Source of the DNA: JACVRX01 sp035697245
Lineage (GTDB): Bacteria > Actinomycetota > Actinomycetes > Jiangellales > Jiangellaceae
Length of the DNA stretch: 39,487 nucleotides
Assembly: GCA_035697245.1 (NCBI GenBank)
Contig: DASSDH010000160.1
Coordinates: 1-39,487 of the forward strand
Reading direction: 5' to 3'
Part shown: one piece after another, positions 25,393 to 32,187 of the stretch
How positions within the stretch are numbered: the stretch's first letter is position 1
Layout of the letters: each line of letters opens with the position of its first letter
The notes under the pieces: generated by a model
What the model saw: the letters and a program-made list of their open reading frames with translations, nothing else
Database searches by the model: none
What the model was told of the DNA's origin: nothing
Position numbers and translations under genes: made by a program

Positions 25393-25398
25393 TAGTTT
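25393..25398 (+). promoter_or_regulatory. -10 box (TAGTTT) with a structured 50-base leader
   Basis: TAGTTT predicts transcription from about 25405. The leader contains a 6-bp stem CGCGGA-TTG-TCCGCG (25414-25428) and then AAGGAG (25445-25450), 5 bases before ATG 25456. Confidence 0.4.
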
Positions 25399-25455
25399 CA
25401 CCTCCGCAACCCACGCGGATTGTCCGCGACGGGCGACCGCATTGAAGGAGCGAGG

Positions 25456-25848
25456 ATGAACGACTACCCACTGTTGAACCTGTTCTGGACGATGCTCTGG
25501 TTCTTCCTGTTCGTGGCGTGGATCTATCTGCTGATCGTGGTCGTGACCGACATCTTCCGCAGCGACGACCTGTCCGGCTGGGCCAAGGCGTTGTGGGTGC
25601 TGTTCGTCGTGATCGTGCCGTGGCTCGGCATTTTGGTGTACCTCATCGCCCGCGGCGACGAGATGAGCGCTCGGGCCGCCTCGGACTACCAGCGCCGGGA
25701 CGAGGAGATGCGCGCATACGTGCGGGACGCCGCCAGTACGTCTGGGGCGAGCACGGCAGACGAGCTGACCAAGCTCGCGGCACTGCGCGATTCCGGCACG
25801 ATCACCGCGGACGAGTTCGAGCAGCAGAAAGCCAAACTTCTCGGCTGA
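25456..25848 (+). CDS. Small membrane protein with PLDc_N-type segment and SHOCT-like C-terminus
   Basis: The 130-residue protein has two membrane helices, about residues 10-33 (FWTMLWFFLFVAWIYLLIVVVTDI) and about 43-63 (WAKALWVLFVVIVPWLGILVYLI). The pattern TDIFRSDDLSGWAKALW before the second helix is that of the phospholipase D N-terminal membrane segment family. The end (ELTKLAALRDSGTITADEFEQQKAKLLG, about 103-130) is a textbook SHOCT motif, a short oligomerisation helix pair. There is no catalytic domain. Such proteins are common in actinobacteria and their function is unknown. The start is decided by AAGGAG 5 bases upstream. Confidence 0.85.
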   Translation: MNDYPLLNLFWTMLWFFLFVAWIYLLIVVVTDIFRSDDLSGWAKALWVLFVVIVPWLGILVYLIARGDEMSARAASDYQRRDEEMRAYVRDAASTSGASTADELTKLAALRDSGTITADEFEQQKAKLLG

Positions 25849-25898
25849 GGCACACCGCCAGATCCACGTTCTCGGGCGGGCTGGGGCACACTGCGCGC

Positions 25899-26990
25899 AT
25901 GACGGTGTTGCTCATGATCGGCACGCGCAAGGGCCTGTGGATCGCCCGCGGCGACGACGAGCGACGAGGCTGGGATCTCGGCGAACCGCATTTCCTCATG
26001 CAGGAGATACCCGCCTGCGCCATCGATACTCGCGGCGGCACGACGCGGCTGCTCGTCGGCGCGCGCAGCGAGCACTGGGGGCCGTCGGTTTTCCACAGCG
26101 ACGACTACGGCAGCACGTGGAACGAGCCCGACGGTGGAGCGGTCCGGTTCCCGGCCGAGGCGGACGCTGCGGTGAAGGCGGTCTGGCAACTGTCGCCGGA
26201 CACCGAGGCGCGCACCGGGACCGTGTGGGCGGGCACCGAGCCGTCCGCATTGTGGCGATCCGACGACCATGGCGAGACCTTCGCCCTTGTCGACGGGCTG
26301 TGGGACCATCCGCACCGCCCGACCTGGAAACCGGGCGGCGGCGGGCAGGCGATCCACACCGTCTTGCCGCACCCCGCCGACGACGAGCAGGTGCTGGTGG
26401 CCATGTCGACGGGAGGGGTCTACAGAACGGGCGACGGGGGGCGGTCGTGGACACCCTCGAACACGGGCATCAAGGCGTACTTCCTGCCTGACCCGTGGCC
26501 CGAATACGGCCAGTGCGTGCACAAGGTCGCCCGAGATGCCGCCGACCCCGATCGGCTCTTCGCACAGAACCACCACGGGGTATACCGGTCAGCCGACGGA
26601 GGCAGCAACTGGACATCGATCGCCGCCGGGCTGCCCAGTGACTTCGGGTTCCCGATGGTCGCGCACCCCAGCCGCGGCGGTACCGCATGGGTCGTTCCAC
26701 TCGTCGCCGACGGCGAGCGGGTGCCGCCCGCCGGTCGGCTTGCCGTGTGGCGCACGACCGACGCCGGCGATTCCTGGTCATCGGCATCAGCTGGTCTGCC
26801 GCAGGACGAATTCTTCGCGTCCGTGCTCCGCGACGCCTTCACCGCGGACGACGTGGGCGATCCGACCGGGCTCTATCTCGGTGCGCGCGACGGCTCGGTG
26901 TACGCCAGCGCCGACGAGGGCGAGTCCTGGTCGGAGATCGCCCGGCATCTGCCTGACATCCTCTGCCTGCGCGCTGCGACCGTGTCGTGA
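25899..26990 (+). CDS. Asp-box beta-propeller protein (exo-alpha-sialidase/sortilin-like fold)
   Basis: This 363-residue, apparently cytoplasmic protein (no signal peptide) starts MTVLLMIGTRKGLW. It carries six Asp-box motifs at regular spacing: HSDDYGSTW, RSDDHGETF, RTGDGGRSW, RSADGGSNW, RTTDAGDSW and ASADEGESW. These mark the turns of a six-bladed propeller, as in sialidases, VPS10 proteins and YCF48-like proteins. The Arg triad of sialidases is not evident to me, so a hydrolase activity should not be assumed. It overlaps the MoaD/ThiS-like gene by four bases (GTGA), indicating a functional pair. The ATG lies 6 bases after CACACT, a poor but possible -10 box. Confidence 0.82.
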   Translation: MTVLLMIGTRKGLWIARGDDERRGWDLGEPHFLMQEIPACAIDTRGGTTRLLVGARSEHWGPSVFHSDDYGSTWNEPDGGAVRFPAEADAAVKAVWQLSPDTEARTGTVWAGTEPSALWRSDDHGETFALVDGLWDHPHRPTWKPGGGGQAIHTVLPHPADDEQVLVAMSTGGVYRTGDGGRSWTPSNTGIKAYFLPDPWPEYGQCVHKVARDAADPDRLFAQNHHGVYRSADGGSNWTSIAAGLPSDFGFPMVAHPSRGGTAWVVPLVADGERVPPAGRLAVWRTTDAGDSWSSASAGLPQDEFFASVLRDAFTADDVGDPTGLYLGARDGSVYASADEGESWSEIARHLPDILCLRAATVS

Positions 26991-27274
26991 ACGTCACCGT
27001 GCGGCTACCTGCCGCGCTTCGCGGGCTCGCCCGCGGTGAGCGCGCGGTGGTCGTCGAGTTGGCGGACCCGGCGACGGTGTCCACCCTGCTCGATGCTCTG
27101 GCGCAAACTCTGCCGGCCGTCGAACGACGGATCCGCGACGAGACCGGCAGGCAGCGCCGTCACGTCAACGTGTTCGTCGGCGAGGTCAACATTCGCGACG
27201 GCGCTGGGCTCGAGGAGGCCCTCGCCGACGGCGCCGAGGTATACGTGATCCCCGCCGTCTCCGGCGGGGTCTAG
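26987..27274 (+). CDS. MoaD/ThiS-like ubiquitin-fold sulfur carrier protein
   Basis: The 95-residue protein has the beta-grasp pattern of MoaD/ThiS: VTVRLPAALRGLARGERAVVVELADPATVSTLLDAL at the start, a central LPAVERRIRDETG helix, VNVFVGEVNIRDG, and the C-terminal EVYVIPAVSGGV. Sulfur carriers end in Gly-Gly, which is adenylated and thiocarboxylated. Here one Val follows the Gly-Gly, so the protein would need trimming before activation, or works without activation. No MoeB/ThiF or JAMM protease gene is in the window. The gene is translationally coupled to the propeller gene. Its TAG stop starts the -10 box of ilvD. Confidence 0.8.
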   Translation: MNVTVRLPAALRGLARGERAVVVELADPATVSTLLDALAQTLPAVERRIRDETGRQRRHVNVFVGEVNIRDGAGLEEALADGAEVYVIPAVSGGV

Positions 27275-27277
27275 CGT
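27272..27277 (+). promoter_or_regulatory. -10 box of ilvD (TAGCGT) built on the upstream stop codon
   Basis: TAGCGT begins with the TAG stop of the MoaD-like gene. Eight bases later comes the ilvD ATG with no Shine-Dalgarno, so a leaderless ilvD transcript is predicted. Confidence 0.5.
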
Positions 27278-27285
27278 GAGCCCTC

Positions 27286-28986
27286 ATGACGACGTTCCAG
27301 CCGCCTGTGTCCGCTCCTGACCTGAAGCCCCGGTCTCGCGCCGTCACCGACGGTCTCGAACGCGCTCCAGCCCGCGGCATGCTGCGGGCCGTCGGCATGA
27401 CCGACGACGACTGGGAAAAGCCGCAGATCGGCGTGGGATCGTCATGGAACGAGATCACCCCGTGCAACCTTTCGCTGAACCGGCTCGCGAAAGCGGCCAA
27501 GGATGGCGTGCACGCCGCCGGAGGGTTCCCGATGGAGTTCGGGACCATCTCGGTCTCGGACGGGATCTCGATGGGCCACGAGGGGATGCACTACTCCCTG
27601 GTCTCCCGCGAGGTCATCGCCGACTCGGTCGAGACTGTTTTCGGGGCAGAACGACTCGACGGCGGTGTTCTGCTCGCCGGCTGCGACAAATCCGAGCCGG
27701 CGATGTTGATGGCAGCGGCGCGGCTCGACGTCGCCGCTGTGTTTCTCTACGCCGGATCGATCCTGCCCGGCCGGGTCGGCGACCGTGAGGTCACCATCAT
27801 CGATGCTTTCGAGGCGGTCGGCGCGTGTGCCCGCGGGCTGATCAGCCGAGAGGAGGTCGACGCGATCGAGCGCGCGATCTGCCCCGGCGAAGGCGCGTGC
27901 GGCGGAATGTACACCGCCAACACGATGGCCAGCGCGGCAGAGGCGATGGGAATGGCGCTTCCCGGTAGCGCCGCGCCGCCCGCGGTCGACCGCCGCCGAG
28001 ACGGCTACGCTCGCCGCTCCGGCGAGGCCGTGGTCGAACTGATCCGTCGCGGTATCACGACGCGCGACATCCTCACGAAGGAGGCGTTGGAGAACGCCGT
28101 CGCGGTCGTGATGGCGCTCGCTGGCTCGACAAATGCGGTTCTGCACCTGATGGCTATCGCGCACGAAGCCGACATCCCGCTCGGTCTGGACGACTTCAAC
28201 CGCATCGGCGATCGCGTCCCGCACTTGGCCGACGTCAAACCCTTCGGCCGGTACGTCATGACCGACGTTGATCGGATCGGTGGCGTTCCCGTCGTGATGC
28301 GCGCGCTGCTCGACGCGGGCCTACTGCACGGCGACTGCCTGACGGTCACCGGGAAGACCATGGCCGAGAATCTCGCCGCCCTAGCTCCTCCAGATCCAGA
28401 TGGCAAGATCATCCACGCGCTGTCCGAACCGATCCACCGGACCGGCGGCATCACGATCCTTCGTGGCTCGCTCGCCCCGGGTGGTGCCGTTGTCAAGACG
28501 GCCGGTTTCGAAGACACGGTGTTCGAAGGAATCGCCCGCGTATTCGACGGCGAGCGGGCCGCTATGGACGCGGTTGAAAACGGGACAGTGCGGGCTGGCG
28601 ACGCGGTGATCATCCGGTACGAGGGGCCGAAGGGCGGGCCCGGAATGCGCGAGATGCTCGCGGTGACCAGCGCGATCAAGGGCGCCGGTCTGGGCAAGAG
28701 CGTGCTGCTCGTCACGGACGGCCGGTTCTCCGGTGGCACAACCGGCCTCTGCGTCGGCCACGTGGCGCCGGAGGCGGTCGACGGCGGGCCGATCGCATTC
28801 GTGCGGAACGGCGACCGGATCCGGTTGGACGTCAACGCCCGCTCAATGGACCTGGTGGTCGACGCTACTGAGTTGGCCGTTCGGCGCCATGGCTGGTCGG
28901 CGCCACCGGCCAAGCACCAGCGTGGCGTGCTGGCGAAGTACGCACGGCTGGTGGGCTCGGCGTCCATCGGGGCCGTCTGCGACTAG
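27286..28986 (+). CDS. ilvD: Dihydroxy-acid dehydratase IlvD
   Basis: IlvD converts 2,3-dihydroxy-isovalerate or -methylvalerate to the 2-keto acids of valine and isoleucine synthesis, using an Fe-S cluster. It has 566 residues. The cluster cysteines are Cys60 (ITPCNLSLN), Cys133 (AGCDKSEP) and Cys205 (GACGGMYTANTM). Their spacing, with the middle Cys retained, fits the [2Fe-2S] class. The C-terminal TDGRFSGGTTGLCVGHVAPEA block is conserved. The gene stands 0.9 kb upstream of ilvBNC on the same strand, with a GGDEF gene between. It shows its own -10 box but no leader peptide, so its regulation may differ from that of ilvB. Confidence 0.97.
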   Translation: MTTFQPPVSAPDLKPRSRAVTDGLERAPARGMLRAVGMTDDDWEKPQIGVGSSWNEITPCNLSLNRLAKAAKDGVHAAGGFPMEFGTISVSDGISMGHEGMHYSLVSREVIADSVETVFGAERLDGGVLLAGCDKSEPAMLMAAARLDVAAVFLYAGSILPGRVGDREVTIIDAFEAVGACARGLISREEVDAIERAICPGEGACGGMYTANTMASAAEAMGMALPGSAAPPAVDRRRDGYARRSGEAVVELIRRGITTRDILTKEALENAVAVVMALAGSTNAVLHLMAIAHEADIPLGLDDFNRIGDRVPHLADVKPFGRYVMTDVDRIGGVPVVMRALLDAGLLHGDCLTVTGKTMAENLAALAPPDPDGKIIHALSEPIHRTGGITILRGSLAPGGAVVKTAGFEDTVFEGIARVFDGERAAMDAVENGTVRAGDAVIIRYEGPKGGPGMREMLAVTSAIKGAGLGKSVLLVTDGRFSGGTTGLCVGHVAPEAVDGGPIAFVRNGDRIRLDVNARSMDLVVDATELAVRRHGWSAPPAKHQRGVLAKYARLVGSASIGAVCD

Positions 28987-29053
28987 CTGCGCTGGTCGCT
29001 GCGCCGAACGTACTGGTTCTGGCCGCCTTCGATTGATGCCGCGAAGCCGCGCG

Positions 29054-29059
29054 TAGCGT
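29054..29059 (+). promoter_or_regulatory. -10 box of the GGDEF gene (TAGCGT), leaderless start
   Basis: TAGCGT is followed by 7 bases and ATG 29067. TTGATG at 29033-29038 is a possible -35, with a short 15-base spacer. Confidence 0.5.
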
Positions 29060-29066
29060 CGATGCC

Positions 29067-29693
29067 ATGTCGTGGCACCCTTTCCGGCTCGCGGCCGCCT
29101 ACGCCGTTCCCGTCGCCTTCGTGATCGCCGCGATGATGGGGTGGCCGGCAGGCAGCCCGACGGGCGTCGCGTTCATGACCACTCTCCTGATCGCATGCCA
29201 GGTCTGGTTGTTTCAGGCGCACCTGAGGAGCGCACACGCGGCGCGGCTCGATCCACTGACCGGCTTGCCGGGCCGGGCGTTCCTCGTCGACCGTATGCGA
29301 CGCGCGCTTGCCAGCCCGGCCGGTGTGGGCCTCGTGTTCGTCGACCTGGACCACTTCAAGGCCGTCAACGACACCTACGGGCACGTGACCGGAGATGTGG
29401 TGCTCGTCGAGACGGCCCGTCGGCTGCGCCAACTGGTTCCCGCCGGAGCAGTCGTGGCCCGCTATGGCGGTGACGAGTTCGCGGTATTGGTCCCGGTGGG
29501 ATCGGGCGAAATCACCGACATCGCGCATCGCATCCAGGTCTCCTTGCCGCATCCAGCCAGCGTGGGCACCGCACAGTCGAGGGGCGGGTCCATCGACGAC
29601 ATGCTGGCCGCGGCGGACCGGGAAATGTACCGAGCAAAACGGGTGACCGGTATCTGGACCGCCGTCCCGAATGGCGAGACGGAGCGCACGTGA
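29067..29693 (+). CDS. GGDEF domain protein (putative diguanylate cyclase), membrane-anchored
   Basis: The 208-residue protein has two predicted N-terminal membrane segments (about residues 6-24 and 33-50) and a GGDEF domain from about 60. It begins LDPLTGLPGRAFLVDRM and continues with VFVDLDHFKAVNDTYGHVTGD. The active-site loop is ARYGGDEF, GGDEF at residues 134-138, so c-di-GMP synthesis from two GTP is plausible. The product-inhibition site (RxxD five residues upstream of the loop) is absent (PAGA). The domain's C-terminal half is shorter than usual but keeps the ADREMYRAKR helix. There is no sensor domain beyond the membrane part. It lies alone between ilvD and the ilvB leader. Confidence 0.87.
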   Translation: MSWHPFRLAAAYAVPVAFVIAAMMGWPAGSPTGVAFMTTLLIACQVWLFQAHLRSAHAARLDPLTGLPGRAFLVDRMRRALASPAGVGLVFVDLDHFKAVNDTYGHVTGDVVLVETARRLRQLVPAGAVVARYGGDEFAVLVPVGSGEITDIAHRIQVSLPHPASVGTAQSRGGSIDDMLAAADREMYRAKRVTGIWTAVPNGETERT

Positions 29694-29695
29694 CC

Positions 29696-29725
29696 TTGAC
29701 GGCGTCGCGCCGAGTACGAAAGCGT
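29696..29725 (+). promoter_or_regulatory. ilvBNC promoter: TTGACG, 18-base spacer, AAGCGT
   Basis: TTGACG (29696-29701) matches the -35 consensus well. AAGCGT (29720-29725) follows after 18 bases. Seven bases further is GTG 29733, so the transcript would begin at the leader-peptide start codon. The -10 lacks the first T of TANNNT. Confidence 0.5.
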
Positions 29726-29732
29726 GCGCTTC

Positions 29733-29774
29733 GTGCTTCCTGACGTCCTCGTAATCGGACTGCGCGTCGGCTGA
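29733..29774 (+). CDS. ilvB leader peptide (13 codons, Val/Leu/Ile-rich)
   Basis: GTG 29733 to TGA 29772-29774 encodes MLPDVLVIGLRVG, with three internal Val codons, three Leu codons and one Ile codon among 13, grouped as Val-Leu-Val-Ile. It is predicted to be leaderless. A longer version from GTG 29724 adds three residues. As I recall, Streptomyces ilvB leader peptides end in a similar Gly-x-Arg-Val-Gly. The last codons and stop form the 5' arm of a hairpin, and a terminator follows. Ribosome stalling at the Val-Leu-Val-Ile codons when charged tRNAs are scarce would cover that arm. Confidence 0.78.
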   Translation: MLPDVLVIGLRVG

Positions 29775-29792
29775 CTCACCGTACCGACGCGC
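29762..29792 (+). promoter_or_regulatory. Hairpin 1 of the ilvB attenuator
   Basis: Bases 29762-29770 (GCGCGTCGG) pair perfectly over 9 bp with 29784-29792 (CCGACGCGC). The 5' arm overlaps the last leader codons. The 3' arm ends directly against the first base of the terminator stem at 29793. Confidence 0.7.
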
Positions 29793-29826
29793 GACCCCTC
29801 TGAGCCTCTGGGCCGAGGGGTCTTTT
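29793..29826 (+). terminator. Intrinsic terminator of the ilvB attenuator
   Basis: GACCCCTC (29793-29800) pairs perfectly with GAGGGGTC (29815-29822), followed by a TTTT run at 29823-29826. It lies 40 bases before the ilvB start codon, where a terminator makes sense only as a regulatory element. Confidence 0.8.
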
Positions 29827-29866
29827 CTTGCCCACCTGCCAACCCACGACGACAAAGAGGCCGGAG

Positions 29867-31642
29867 ATGTCGCACCAACCGAGCCAGCCGCCGGCGCCCT
29901 CGGCCCGGATGACCGGCGCCGCGAGCCTGATCCGATCGCTCGAGGCGGCCGGGGTCGATACCGTGTTCGGGATCCCGGGCGGGGCAATCCTGCCGGCGTA
30001 CGACCCGTTGATGGATTCGACTCTGATCAGGCATGTCCTGGTCCGCCACGAGCAGGGCGCCGGCCACGCCGCTGAGGGCTACGCGCTTGCTACCCGGCGG
30101 GTCGGCGTGTGCATGGCGACCAGCGGCCCCGGTGCCACCAACCTCGTGACGCCGATCGCCGACGCGCACATGGACTCGGTGCCGATCGTGGCCATCACCG
30201 GTCAGGTCCCGAGCGCGGCGATCGGTACCGACGCGTTCCAGGAAGCCGACATCCGCGGGATCACGATGCCGATCACCAAACACAACTACCTGGTGACCGA
30301 CCCGGACGAGATTCCCCGGACTGTGGCCGAGGCCTTCCACATCGCCGGAACTGGCCGGCCCGGCCCGGTTCTGGTCGACGTGGCCAAGGACGCCTTGCAA
30401 GCACAGACCACTTTTGCCTGGCCGGGTGAGATCAACCTGCCCGGATACCGGCCGACGACCCGCCCGCATTCCAAGCAGGTCAGGGAGGCGGCTCGGCTGA
30501 TCGTCGACGCCCGTCGCCCGGTGTTCTACGTCGGTGGCGGGGTGATCCGAGCGGGCGCATGGGCAGAGCTGGGCCGGCTGGTCGAGCTGACCGGCATCCC
30601 CGTCGTGACGACGCTCACCGCCCGCGGCGCGTTCCCGGACAGCGACCGGCGCAACCTCGGGATGCCGGGAATGCACGGCAACGTCGCGGCCGTCACCGCA
30701 CTGCAGCGGTCGGACCTGATCGTTGCGTTGGGTGCCCGCTTCGACGACCGGGTCACCGGAAAGCTGTCCACGTTCGCCCCACAGGCCGCTGTCATACACG
30801 CCGACATCGACCCGGCCGAGATCTCCAAGAACCGCACCGCTGACGTGCCCATTGTGGGCGACTGCCGCGAGGTCATCGCCGATATGGTGGTCGCCGTCGA
30901 GGCCGAGCACGCGGCCGGCCGGCAGGGTGACTACACCGCGTGGTGGCGTCAGCTCGACGGTTGGCGGCAACGATTCCCACTCGGGTTCACCCCGCCGGAC
31001 AACGGCGAACTGTCGCCGGAGTACGTCATTGAGCGGCTCGGCAAGCTCGTCGGTCCCGACGCCCTGTACGTCGGTGGAGTCGGCCAGCACCAGATGTGGG
31101 CGGCCCAGTTCATCTCCTACGAGAAGCCGGGTACCTGGCTGAACTCCGGAGGGCTGGGCACCATGGGATTCGCCGTTCCCGCGGCGATGGGCGCCAAGGT
31201 GGGCCGGCCGGACGCCACGGTGTGGGCGATCGACGGCGATGGGTGCTTCCAGATGACCAACCAGGAACTCGCCACCTGCGCCATCGAAGGCATCCCGATC
31301 AAGGTCGCAGTCATCAACAACGCCAGCCTCGGCATGGTGCGGCAATGGCAGACCCTGTTCTACAACGAGCGCTATTCCAACACCGATCTGGACAGCCGGC
31401 GTATCCCTGACTTCGCGAAGCTGGCCGAGGCATACGGGTGCGTCGGACTGCGCTGCGACACTGCTGCCGACGTCGACGCCACCATCGACAAGGCGATGGC
31501 TGTCGACGACCAGCCGGTGGTGGTCGACTTCGGCGTACACAGAGACGCGATGGTCTGGCCCATGGTTCCCGCCGGCACCAGCAACGACGACATCCAGATC
31601 GCGCGCGGCATGGCGCCGGACTTCGACCGGAGCGAACAGTGA
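29867..31642 (+). CDS. ilvB: Acetolactate synthase large (catalytic) subunit
   Basis: IlvB condenses pyruvate with pyruvate or 2-ketobutyrate, the first common step of branched-chain amino acid synthesis, using ThDP, Mg and FAD. It starts at ATG 29867 (591 residues), with AGAGG 6 bases upstream. In-frame codons from 29828 fall in the terminator tail region. Key motifs: FGIPGGAILPAYD (about 40-52), the catalytic Glu in VRHEQGAGHAAEGYA (about 65-75), GDGCFQMTNQELATC with the downstream NN of the ThDP motif (about 460-487). A low-complexity SHQPSQPPAPSA tail precedes the fold. ilvN starts within the ilvB stop (GTGA), so the two subunits are co-translated. Confidence 0.97.
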   Translation: MSHQPSQPPAPSARMTGAASLIRSLEAAGVDTVFGIPGGAILPAYDPLMDSTLIRHVLVRHEQGAGHAAEGYALATRRVGVCMATSGPGATNLVTPIADAHMDSVPIVAITGQVPSAAIGTDAFQEADIRGITMPITKHNYLVTDPDEIPRTVAEAFHIAGTGRPGPVLVDVAKDALQAQTTFAWPGEINLPGYRPTTRPHSKQVREAARLIVDARRPVFYVGGGVIRAGAWAELGRLVELTGIPVVTTLTARGAFPDSDRRNLGMPGMHGNVAAVTALQRSDLIVALGARFDDRVTGKLSTFAPQAAVIHADIDPAEISKNRTADVPIVGDCREVIADMVVAVEAEHAAGRQGDYTAWWRQLDGWRQRFPLGFTPPDNGELSPEYVIERLGKLVGPDALYVGGVGQHQMWAAQFISYEKPGTWLNSGGLGTMGFAVPAAMGAKVGRPDATVWAIDGDGCFQMTNQELATCAIEGIPIKVAVINNASLGMVRQWQTLFYNERYSNTDLDSRRIPDFAKLAEAYGCVGLRCDTAADVDATIDKAMAVDDQPVVVDFGVHRDAMVWPMVPAGTSNDDIQIARGMAPDFDRSEQ

Positions 31643-32163
31643 GCAAACACACCTTGTCGGTTCTGGTCGAGAACAAGCCCGGCGTGCTGGCGCGCATCGC
31701 GGCGCTGTTCTCCCGACGCGGCTTCAACATCGACTCGCTCGCGGTCGGTCCGACCGAGCACCCAGCCGTGTCCCGGATGACCGTCGTGGTCGACGTCGAG
31801 GAGAAGCCGCTGGAGCAGGTCACCAAGCAGCTCAACAAACTCGTCAACGTCATCAAGATCGTCGAGTTGGACCCGGCCCAATCCGTGCAGCGAGAGTTGT
31901 TGCTGCTCAAGGTAAAGGTCGACGCGACCACGCGTTCGCACGTGTTGGAGACGGTCCAGTTGTTTCGGGCGAAGGTCGTCGACGTGGCCGCCGATGCGGT
32001 CACCGTCGAGGTGACCGGCTCCACGGAGAAGCTGACCGCCTTGCTCCGCGTGCTCGAGCCGTTCGGAATCCGCGAGCTCGTGCAGTCCGGTGTGGTGGCC
32101 GTCAGCCGGGGCACCCGCTCGATGACCGACCGCGCCTTGCGCCCAGTCGACCGATCCGCCTGA
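31639..32163 (+). CDS. ilvN: Acetolactate synthase small (regulatory) subunit
   Basis: IlvN binds valine through an N-terminal ACT domain and confers feedback inhibition on IlvB. The GTG start overlaps the ilvB stop by four bases and gives 174 residues. The ACT domain (residues about 4-78) begins HTLSVLVENKPGVLARIAALFSRRGFNIDSLAVG. The C-terminal ALS_ss_C domain starts near QRELLLLKVKV (about 85). It sits 24 bases upstream of ilvC in the order ilvB-ilvN-ilvC common to actinobacteria. Confidence 0.97.
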   Translation: MSKHTLSVLVENKPGVLARIAALFSRRGFNIDSLAVGPTEHPAVSRMTVVVDVEEKPLEQVTKQLNKLVNVIKIVELDPAQSVQRELLLLKVKVDATTRSHVLETVQLFRAKVVDVAADAVTVEVTGSTEKLTALLRVLEPFGIRELVQSGVVAVSRGTRSMTDRALRPVDRSA

Positions 32164-32187
32164 CCTACCGACTCGAGGGAGAAACCT

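Noticed and set aside
29694..29866. T-box or other riboswitch before ilvB
   Set aside because: No T-box core sequence or specifier stem is seen. A leader peptide plus terminator explains the region.
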